From Plantago major (lineage: Eukaryota > Streptophyta > Magnoliopsida > Lamiales > Plantaginaceae), in contig CM048842.1 of the NCBI GenBank assembly GCA_026545765.1, forward strand, positions 24,466,667 to 24,530,666: a stretch of DNA of 64,000 bases, given 5' to 3'. Within the stretch, counting starts at the first letter, position 1; each line of letters begins with the position of its first letter. Shown in pieces: positions 55,164 to 64,000 of the stretch. The notes under the pieces were generated by a model. That model was not told where the DNA came from and searched no databases. It saw only the letters and a list, made by a program, of their open reading frames with translations. Both the position numbers and the translations under genes were made by a program.

Positions 55164-56878
55164 TGTTGGTCCAGATAACGGCAAAGTAAAAGACTAGAGG
55201 GGGGGGGGGGGTGAATAGTCTTTTAAAACTTTTGTCGATAACAAATATTTCTCAGATATCTGAATAGATATCTGATACTTAGAATCAGAGTGCGGAAGAC
55301 TTAATAAAGATAAGTGCAGAAACAGTTAATAAGTGTGTGTGTGTTGCTGAAGTATAAATACAGAAACGTAAATGACACAACAAGTATAGTGGTATCTGGA
55401 GGTGGCGTAATCCTCCAACTAATCCACTTCGGTCTATCAGAGACCTAGAATTCACTAGAACAGATAATTGAGATTTCCTTACAATAATCCTATTCTAAGA
55501 TTCTTAAACAATTGGTTCCCAACCAAATGTTCCCCCTGAGTTGTTCCCCGGCTTTCACAGCCAAGTACTTCCTGTACTCAGAAACCTTTGAGTTGTTCCC
55601 TAGCTTCCCAAGCTAAGTACTTCCTATACTCAATAACCTTTGAGTTATTCCTCAGTTTCCCAAATCAAGTACTTCCTATACTCCGGTAACCTTGGAGTTA
55701 TTCCCTGATTTTTCAAACTAAGTACTTCCTGTACTCCACGCCAGTTATGGTGTTGGTTTAGGTTTGAGTTGTCAGATGAGCGTCTTAATAACTTTTCAGT
55801 TATTCAGATAGCTCTGTGAACTAAGCTACTTAATACACTTTACAGCGTATGGTATCTTGTTCGATTTTACTGACCCAAGTCTTATGATATCTGTTCAAGA
55901 GAATGAATCTCAGATAGTTGATCTTTTGATTCAACTCCTTCACAGATAGCTTTGCTTGTTTAGGATCAGGACACTTAGAACTTCAGTGTTTACTCAAGAT
56001 CAAAAGCTTTAGTCTCAACAGAAAGCTTTGATAATAAGTAAGTTGCTTTGAGAGAGTAAGATAATCAGATATCGTATGCAGTTCAAGGTCTTGTGTTCTG
56101 AGTTGTGTGTTCCGTGTATCTTCTCAAGCTGTCTAAGTGTTGATATTTATAGATGAATTTGAGTGCCGTTTGAATAGTATCCGTTAGGCTCAAATTCAAA
56201 CTATCGATATCTGTGTATAATCTTATAGATTTTGTCTTCTTCGAGCTGCCGTTGCTTTTATTCAGACATCTCTGTCCGTGCATTAAATGCATTGTACTAT
56301 ACTTTTTGTCCTGTAGTGTCAACGGAACTATGCTTTATATCAGAGACTAGTGTTATCTGATTCTTTGCACGTCCTTATCTTCATTCTTTAGATACCACTT
56401 GTATTTATTGAAACAACTTTGTTTGCAATATATATTTCTCATTCAGAAACGTGGTTAACGCTCAAGGTATCTGAGAATAGATATCTGTGGACACTTTCCT
56501 TGTTTTCAGATATGTATCTTATTTCTCAGATATCTCTTGTGACACAGTTTGTTTGAAAACTGTTCGTGTCTACAAGATATCTGGCTAAGATATCTGAACA
56601 ACAGATTCAATAATCTTGTGCAGTTTTCTTCAAGTCTTCAATTGTTGTTGAGCTTTCTGCTTGGATGTCTTCTTCTTGTTCTTCTCTTTATAAAATAAAA
56701 ATTACATTTCGAGACCTAACATCCTATACAAGATTAGCTAGACTATCATACTTAGTGGGTTTCCTCTTTTACAATGTTCAAGTGAACCAAGAGTACTAAT
56801 CACCTTTCTGAGACTAAGATAAGTCATCATGTTGCTGAACAAAATCTAAACAGATATTCTTAACAAAATATCTAACAA
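55164..56878 (-). repeat. 3' LTR of copia C
   Basis: About 1,715 bp, the longest of the set. It has four hairpin units (complement of about 55550-55740) against three in A and B, TATAAATA (complement of 56144-56151), and an altered start TGTTAGATATTTTGTTAAGA where other copies have TGTTAGGAATATC, as if a short duplication occurred at the very end. Confidence 0.88.
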
Positions 56879-57263
56879 ATTTCCCCCATTTTGATCAGTC
56901 AACGATGACTATCTTCCTTATTACAAATCTGGATGAGAAAACAATCCACTACTTAATCATTTCTTAAGATCTTTCAAATCATATAATTAAGTGCAGAAAG
57001 TAGACATCAACCAAATCACAAGATGTGATCTTTGCTGACAAGTTATCTTTTATAGAATACTATCTGAGAGTAAATTCTTCAGATAAGTCGCAACTTAAGA
57101 TTACAGATGACTTTAATACAGGATACAGTTAAGCTCAGTCAGCAAAAATGCAAAAACTACATAGTAAATTAGGACAACAGGAGTAACCAAGCTCCAAGTA
57201 AACATCCTAATAGACTAGTCTTCAAGTCTTCAATCTTCAAGTCTTCAACAGTATTTCTATGGA
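56879..57263 (-). other. Copia C polypurine tract and 3' untranslated region
   Basis: Minus-strand AAAATGGGGGAAATT directly before the LTR, preceded by the same non-coding stretch as in A and B. Confidence 0.75.
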
Positions 57264-60252
57264 TCAGTCTGCAAATTTCCTATCTCCAAACCTTTTGATG
57301 TCATCAGAATAATCATAAAGAAGAGTTCTGACAAGCATCTCTGTTTCTCTGGCAAATCCACAGACCTCTTTGTAGGTTTTGGTAGGATTTTTCTTGTCAA
57401 AATGCTTGACCCATAGGTACTTTCCCCATTTCCAGGCATGCTCTATTCTGATATCTGAAAGCTTGAAGTATTCATAGATAATCTTCAGATATCTGATGTC
57501 ACCCTTGTATTGATCTTCTGTCAGATAGAACGACTCATAGGGTTCCACAGAAAGTCTTGGTCTTGTGCCTGTTCCTGTGATATTCAGAATTTTGTGCACA
57601 TCATCTGGCTTTCCATATGGACAATCATCAGAGAGGTCCTTCTTCATGGCTTCAGTTCTCTTGACAACTTCAAAATCCAACCATGCTTTGATGTGATTGG
57701 TGTTGATCAAGGTAGGTTTATTCTTTCTCCATGCCATATGTTGTTTAAGGATTGGTTCTGGAAATCTTGAATTTACCAATAGATGCTTAAGTTCCAGAAT
57801 CCAATAGCCATTTTTCTGATTGATGCACCTGTAGACAGAGGAATCATTGTCATACTTCACATACTCAATTTTGGCTTCTTCTGGCCTGAGTGGAAGTTGA
57901 TTTTGTCTTTGCTCAGCTCTCGGTCTGTTCCTTTTCTGTCTAGAATTCTCTTTGGGGTTGTTGCTTGAAGAACCACCACCCTGGATAGACTTGGTATTTC
58001 CAGAGGGTGTTTTAGCTGCTAGGGGCTCAGTTAGGCTTTCAATTTTCCTTTTTCTGTGAAGAGGAGCTTCATCTTCATCAGTCTCTTCATCATCATCAAG
58101 ATCAATTCTTGTGAGATCTTTGCAGCCTTCTTCATTGCCCTGGGACTTGATTTGACCTTCTTCTTCTTCTTCAGAAGATTCATCAATCCCTCTGACTTGT
58201 CTTCTCCTTGGAGCCTTGGTACTCCTTGGAGGTTTCTGTGCCATGGCCCTTGTTACCATTTTGGTTCCTTCAGTAGGTCTCTGGGAAGCAGCTTGGCTTG
58301 AGGAGGGTTCATTGATTCTGAGTGGTGGCTGGGAAGTTTTTCTTCTTCCTTTCTGAGCCGCACCAGCTCCAGATCTCTTTTTGTTTGCTTCTCCTTCTTC
58401 CCATTCCCCCTGACTTTGAGGTCCAGATTTGTACATTCTTTCCCCCTTAGTCATTGTTGGCTGACTCAGTCTCATAAAGGAATCTGAGAGAGAGTCAAAA
58501 TGCCCTTGTAAATAGTTGTAGGCAGTGACCAACTTCTGAAGTTCGGCTTTGAGCTCCTGATTTTGCTTGATAAGTCCATTGTCCTTATCAGTGAGCTCTG
58601 CCAATGGGCCTAGGATGGCATCTGCTTTTCCAGCAGTGTAACTTGCCTCTTGAAAAGCTTTTTCAGCTAAAGACACATCATCGTCCCTTACCATTCCCAG
58701 ATCTTTCTGAGCAATGACCATGCTAGTTGTTCTCTGAGTGATGAGCTCAGTGAACTTTCTCATTGTAGAGGGGACTGAGGCAATTACTTCCTTGTTTTGT
58801 GAAGACATCTCCTTATTCAGAGTAGCCAGTACTTGGTACCTGCTCATGTATTCATGGGAGTGGACGTTTGGCAGTTTGTTGAAGATTGTAGGAGCAATCA
58901 ACTTTCTTTTCAAGTGAGAAACCGCTAGATGTTCATGGCGGTGCTCTGCCAAAGTCTTGTCTTCTTCATCATCTGAGTGATTAGCCCAGTGATCTTCATC
59001 CTCTTGGACATTTTCATCGATCGTATCAAGTCCAGCAACCATCTAAGAGATTGGTTTCTTTCCTTTCTGGGAGGAGGATGGTACTTCTTTCGAAGATGAT
59101 GCAGCCTTAGCATCATGCTTGACTTCAGATACTTCTTCAGTATCGAGTTCTTTGGTGATCTCTTGTACAGCATCCCGTAGCTCTTTAACCTCAGAGTAAG
59201 CAATCATTTCTTCTAAGTATAGATCTTGTAGTTTATCAATCTTATCTCTGGATTTAGCTATTTGATCTTCCAGTTGAAGATGGAGCTGTTGTTCTTCTTT
59301 CAACAGTTGTCTGAGTTGAGCACTTCTGGTTTGAGTGTTTAATATTTTCTGATTGGTTTCCTCAGAGAGCTCAATTACTTGTTCGGTAGTAACTGCGTGT
59401 TGGTTAGAAGATGGATGAGTAGATTTCTGAGGTGATGAAGATGGAGATTTCTGTGAAGTCTTCTCAGTTTGCTTTTCAGCGGCTGAGGCATTGTTTCTCT
59501 GTGAAATTCCTCCGGTCCCTGGTGTAGGGGCATCATCATCATCCTTTTTGTCATTATCATCCTTTTGGTGATGGTCAGTGGGAGGTTCATCAAAGTAATT
59601 TTCATTCATTTCTTCGTCCTCATCATCTTCAGATACAAGATTGACCACTTCCGGGATAGTGATCTTCTGCCCATTAACTTCTTCTTGTTCAGAAGGTATG
59701 AATTGCGTAGTGCAGGCGGACTGGCTTGAATGCCATCTGTAATCTTGTCTGACCATCTGCCTGTTCAAAGGCATGTATCAAACTATGCACTACTTCTCTG
59801 GAAAAGTCCTTGTGTAGTAAAGTCACAACTGTATATTGTTCTGTAGGGAACATTGCTTGGACATATGTTTCCAGGTCAAGAGCTCGTGCTCGTCTTGTTG
59901 GTTGATCAGTGATTCTCAATATTTCAGAGAGATCAGAGCACCTTAACTTCTGCCATTTCTTAAAGCATTAAATATTCTTTGGCAAGGTGTGAGCTTTGAA
60001 GAAGTGAAGTAGGTCCCTTGTTTCTTCAATGGGAACCTGCTTTGCATCTGTTTGAGCCTGAAAGAAAGAGTTTTGAGTGAGTTTCAAAACTTTTGTAGAT
60101 ATCTGAGTAGAAGTGTACTTTAGTTTCTGAGTTACCTGAGTAAGAACATCAGGCTCAGATACTTGTTCTACTGAGACGATTGGTGTCTTAGATATCTTGT
60201 TGTGAGGTGGAGACTTGGAAGTCTGGTCCTCATCATCCTTTCTTTCTTGAAC

Positions 60253-60338
60253 CTGAGATATATACAATACTTAGGAAATAGTTTGAAAGAATCTATGCAT
60301 AAATATGCTTTTAATGAATTCTGATTTGAGCTACTTAC
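60253..60338 (-). other. Copia C ORF3 intron 4
   Basis: GAGGAA|GTAAGTAGC donor and TATCTCAG acceptor, 86 bp. Confidence 0.75.
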
Positions 60339-60490
60339 TTCCTCATCAGGAAGCTCAGATTCATTTTTCTCAGAAACTTGTGCGCTTTACGTGTTCTTTC
60401 GAGTGATGTTGCCTTAGGGGCTTCATCAATTTCCATTGATGCAGGGGAAGTCGCAACTTTATCCCCTTGCATTTCTACTTCTGAAAAAGC

Positions 60491-60570
60491 CTGTAAGTAG
60501 AAAGTATTGAATATTAGAAGATAAAAGATAACCCAGGATGAAGAATACTTGTCACTTGATTGTCATATAA
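60491..60570 (-). other. Copia C ORF3 intron 3 (donor decayed)
   Basis: The donor reads TTATAT where A and B have GTATAT. Acceptor TTCTACTTACAG, 80 bp. Confidence 0.65.
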
Positions 60571-60672
60571 CTTCAAGTTTGAAGGCTCAGTGATGTGTTC
60601 TTCAGAAACCTTGTTGGTTTCTGGGTTTTTCTCTGGCATTTCTGCCTTATCTTCTTCCATCTCAGTTGGAGC

Positions 60673-60748
60673 CTGTTAGAAACATTTACCATGAATGAGC
60701 ATACAAACATTTTTACTAAAAAGTTAGTTCTCTTTAAGAATCGTTTAC
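60673..60748 (-). other. Copia C ORF3 intron 2
   Basis: CCACAG|GTAAACG donor and TTTCTAACAG acceptor, 76 bp. Confidence 0.75.
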
Positions 60749-60856
60749 CTGTGGCACAGGCTCAGATTTCTCAAGAGTTGAGGTTGAAGGAACCTCTTTT
60801 TCAGTATCTGAGGTAAGCTTCTCAGCTTCCTCTTGTTTCTGCGTTTCTAACTCAGC

Positions 60857-60939
60857 CTGTAACAAAGAAATTCTTATAATGTAACAAGATTTATAAGTAT
60901 AAATTTTTTCACAAGGTAAGAGTTAAACCAGTCATTTAC
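60857..60939 (-). other. Copia C ORF3 intron 1
   Basis: CTCGG|GTAAATGAC donor and TTTGTTACAG acceptor, 83 bp. Confidence 0.75.
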
Positions 60940-62841
60940 CCGAGCAGTTTCAGGCTGATTGGTCTCTGAAACTTGTGACCTTTCTATACATTGGTCGTCT
61001 TGTCCCAGTGTACTTTCTTTATTTGAAGTTTCTGGTACTTCACACCTTTCCTGAGTATGCAAATCAGTTGCCTCCCCTGGTTGATCATTCTGAGTAGGTG
61101 TCTCAGTTTGATCCCTCTCATTGAGTTGGGGAACACCTTTCAATTCTGAGATTTTCTTCAAGACATCTTGTATTCTTGGTAATTCAAAATGGAGTTCATT
61201 TACCATTTCATCAACCACTTGTGGCTGTTGTGGTTGTTGTGTTTGTGGTTGTTGTGGTTATGCAGGCGTAAGATTGATCGAGAGAATGTTCTTCCGCATT
61301 TTTAGATGTGGCGTTTCCATCAAGATCTTGCCAAAGACTAAAATACCACCCATCAGGGCTTTGTGAAGTTGTGCAAAAGAGTCATTCCCTGATGTTGTGT
61401 TTGCACCAACAACCTTTGCTATAGGTTCAGCAACCTGTGGTGTAGGTTCTTCTTCAGATACCTTATCACCAATTACTTTTTCAGTAACCTTAGCCCTCTT
61501 TGTTCTTTCTAGGACTTGAGAGATGACTAGTTCATCATCTTCATCGTCAGAGCTTTCATCAGCATTGGGGCCATTGGTCCATTACTCCTGCGGTTTCGCA
61601 GATGGGGCTTGGTGCTTTTCACCACTCTTGGCGGCATTTATGAGTTCATCGCCAGGCTTTACGCATTAGTCGCAACATTTCTGAAAGCACTTTCTCTTGC
61701 TGAGTCTACTTGTTCAGTAGTTGATAACTCTTTTGCAGCATTGATGAGTTCATCTGCCATTATTAGTTCATCGGCAATGCCTGCAGATATCTGAGAATTG
61801 ACAACCTCTTTGGGTGTGTCTTCTGATTTGCCAGCAGACTTCTTTCTTGAAGTTCTGGGCTTCTTGGTCGCAACCTTTTCTTCAGATATCTTTTCAGATT
61901 TTCTCTTCTTAGGACCTTTCTGAGACCCAGTAACCTTTTTCATCAGATTTGTATACTCATACTTGTAGAGTAAGTTCCTGTTGGCTATTTCAAATGCCTC
62001 TAAGCTCAATGCCAAGCTTTTCCAAAGAAGTAGCATATCTTCGCACCATAACTCATCGTGGCCTTTGGCTCAGCTAGTCCTTTGACAATCTTAGGCTCAA
62101 AGCCTTGAATCTTCTTCACAAATTTCATGAAGGCGTATTTTCCCGCTTAAAAGGGTTTTCCAATTTTTTGTCTTTGATTCAAAGAAGAACATCATGATCC
62201 ATCGTTCTTGGCTTATTTGGTCAAGACCTCCTTGTAGACCATCAAAGCATCTGTGAAGAATGCAAGCTAGTACATCCCAAAGGAACCAACAGATGTCCGG
62301 TTCGGATGTCAAGAAGCTTGAACTCAAAGGTGTATCTGATTTTCAAGATCACACACGCCATCAGAAAGTTCTTTAACACCTTCAAGGAGTTCATCATCCT
62401 TGGTGTTTATTTCAAAATCCTTTCCAAGATTTTGAACCTCAAACAACTTACTGAAAGTTGTTAAGTCCGTAGGATTTCCTTTCCTTGATCGAGGTTTTGA
62501 TAGACACTATTTCAAAGGTTTTCGTAAACACAGAAATAATCCTCGAGTTGTTGTAAAATTCCAACACATCGAGTGATGAAATTCCACTGGGCGGCGGATA
62601 GAAAACCCTTGATTTGTGCCTTTTCAAGCATGTCAAGAATCAATTTTCATCGGTTTGGTTTTCTATTGCAGCGGTGAGGTATTCCTCAACCATGGCACCA
62701 CCCCAAATCATTCTCGTGACTTGAAGTCCAATGGTCGATTAAAACTCCTACCAATCGATTGTTAACAATAACCAACTCGTGCTTGCTTTTCAAATAGCAT
62801 TGGAGGATTGGGATTTCGTGTCAAGTGTTCTTGGAGGCCAT

Positions 62842-63610
62842 CTCTTTATATAGTGTAGGGAATTGAAATTGGTGTTTGAAAGAGATGTGATTCGGATTCT
62901 TTTCAGAAAAACTTAATCTGATTTGCAGAGATTGTAGAGGGTTTGCAGAGAATCAAGAGAGAATTTGCTATTTTTGTGCAAGAAGAAATTTCGGATTAGT
63001 CAAAAGTGATTTCATTTGCTAAAATCCTATATATATAGCAGTTGAATCCCAACAGACAAATACATACAAATTGATTTTGTGTGTACGATTCGTGATTTGC
63101 AAACAAGCGTGAGCAAAAGCTAGTTCGGCATTAAATGCTTAGTGGGCCATGCACAATTTCAAATCCACTATTTATCGTGAATCAATTTCCACCGCATGCA
63201 TCAATCGCTTAACTTCATCGAGGGTCACCATTGCATCTTCAAAGAATGATCACAATCAAAGTGTAATTATGCCCATTTAATGAGTTTTGGCGACTTGCTA
63301 TCCGAATCACAATTGTATGACCAAGGACACTGCTCAGATCAATCATCTTATACTTAGGATTTTCCAAGATTTTCATCAAGATAGAAATAATGCAGTTTCA
63401 AGAGAGTAGTTGATCGCAGATAGTTATACTATTCTCTTTGTGTTCCCTGCTTATAGAATGATTCGATATCCGAGTTCGCCTCGTAGATCTTAAGCTATCT
63501 TTTGCTCTTTACCTTTTTGACTTCCGGATTCCTGTTCCATTTCTTTCTTTTCTCGATACCTGCCTGGATACCTCTTCTCTGGATGCCCGTTCCAGATACC
63601 TGAACTTCTT
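62842..63610 (-). other. Copia C spacer between pol and ORF3
   Basis: Contains decayed ACGGGCA-loop inverted repeats (63466-63602), a degraded purine tract near 63431 and the TATA-like box CTATATATATAG (63028-63038), 188 bp before the ORF3 start. Confidence 0.65.
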
Positions 63611-64000
63611 TCAGTTCATTGGTAGTTCCATTAGTCCAAGACTATGTCTTAAGGCTAAGAATCTACTTTCTTGTAGTGGCTTAGTGAAGATATCTGCAAG
63701 TTGGTCTTCAGTGCCAATCTTGAGTATCTCTATATTGCCTTTTTCAACATGGTCTCTGATGAAGTGATGTCTAACATCAATGTACTTTGTTCTGGCATGA
63801 AATTTAGGATTCTGTGTAATCGCAATAGCACTTGTGTTGTCATTGAAAATGGGAGTTTTCTTCTCATCGAGTCCATAGTCTTTAAGTTGTTGTTGTATCC
63901 ACAGAATTTGTGTTGCACAACAACCAAAGAATATATTCAAATGTGGTAGAAGTCGCAATTGAGTTTTGCTTCTTGCTAAACCATGAGATAAGTATAGTGC
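63611..64000 (-). pseudogene. Copia C RNase H C-terminal part
   Basis: QILWIQQQLKDYGLDEKK, TPIFNDNTSAIAITQNPKFH, VRHHFIRDHVEKGNIEI, ADIFTKPLQESRF and LRHSLGLMELP, ending at 63611. A small deletion and frame change near 63930 removes part of the AEYIA.GCCA region. The rest lies beyond the window. Confidence 0.88.

Larger units (their letters stand above)
57264..62841 (-). pseudogene. Copia C ORF3 with introns
   Basis: The 3' half is the best preserved: 592 open codons (59042-57264) after a single TAG (where A has GAG) from 59774-59043. It carries VSHLKRKLIAPTIFNKLPN, coiled coil, DESSEEEEEGQ, DDDEETDEDEAPLHRKRK, and the full C-terminal domain to KRFGDRKFAD. Introns: 60857-60939, 60673-60748, 60491-60570 (donor TTATAT, mutated) and 60253-60338 (GTAAGT donor). 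The N-terminal exon (62841-60940) is badly shifted between 62840 and 62000 but shows SSLDVLEFYNN, KKRKSEKISEE and KKPRTSRKKSAGK. The start is set at 62841 by homology with A and B. Confidence 0.75.
55164..64000 (-). mobile_element. Copia C: Sirevirus-like element, 5' end beyond the window
   Basis: Minus-strand order: RNase H end (63611-64000), spacer, ORF3 (62841-57264), PPT, 3' LTR (55164-56878). Same architecture as copia B. The left flank is GTGTT. Confidence 0.9.

Noticed and set aside
1-64000. tRNA, rRNA, CRISPR, bacterial operon or endogenous plant pararetrovirus
   Set aside because: No cloverleaf, rRNA block, spaced repeats, Shine-Dalgarno pattern or caulimovirid coat/movement protein motifs were noticed. 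This was inspection by eye, not a search.

Overview
The window is plant nuclear DNA, almost certainly from a flowering plant and probably a eudicot (inference). It consists of LTR retrotransposons inserted into one another. I found no convincing host gene, tRNA, rRNA, CRISPR array or bacterial feature. Plant signs are initiator-Met tRNA primer sites, Ty1/copia and Tat-type Ty3/gypsy polyproteins, GT-AG introns, TATAAATA promoters and AT-rich microsatellites. The species cannot be told from the sequence.

Layout. (1) 1-4268 (+): the end of an element with TGATGAG...CTCATCA LTRs, carrying a decayed 'putative plant transposon protein' ORF. (2) 4852-5294 (+): a copia gag fragment. (3) 5295-30838 (-): copia A, a Sirevirus-like Ty1/copia element that has lost its 5' end. 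A complete 14.7-kb Tat-lineage Ty3/gypsy element (gypsy1, 8398-23136, -) lies inside it, with a perfect GTGGT target duplication. (4) 30839-33120 and 48846-49754 (-): gypsy2, reduced to 5' LTR, gag and protease; its 5' LTR is split by (5) copia B, 33121-48845 (+), a full-length 15.7-kb relative of copia A. (6) 49755-49954 (+): a fragment of the third ORF of another copia copy (D). (7) 49955-52124: two LTRs of the TGATGAG family in opposite orientation. (8) 52125-53824: a probable LTR with 9-bp inverted ends. (9) 54089-55005 (-): a copia LTR fragment. (10) 55164-64000 (-): copia C, running off the window.

The copia family (A, B, C, fragment D) is the most interesting content. After gag-pol each element carries a spacer with an array of short inverted repeats whose arms covary around a conserved ACGGGNA loop, then a purine tract, a TATA-like box, and a third ORF about 5.5 kb long. 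This ORF3 is interrupted by four short introns at the same places in all three copies. The exons between them are phase-0 and look serially duplicated. The product would have an N-terminal globular region, lysine-rich basic patches, acidic, Ser/Glu-rich and coiled-coil stretches, and a conserved C-terminal domain I do not recognise. The LTRs carry three or four tandem units that can fold into nested hairpins. Gypsy1 has gag, protease, RT, two RNase H domains and integrase on the minus strand, and a spliced ORF on the opposite strand near its 3' LTR, with an 88-bp tandem array between the two.

All elements are decayed. Many in-frame stops are TAG where a relative or the family has CAG, as expected from deamination of methylated CHG sites. 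Coordinates of LTR ends, TSDs, PBS and introns were read directly. Lineage names, RNA structures and functions of ORF3 are inference.
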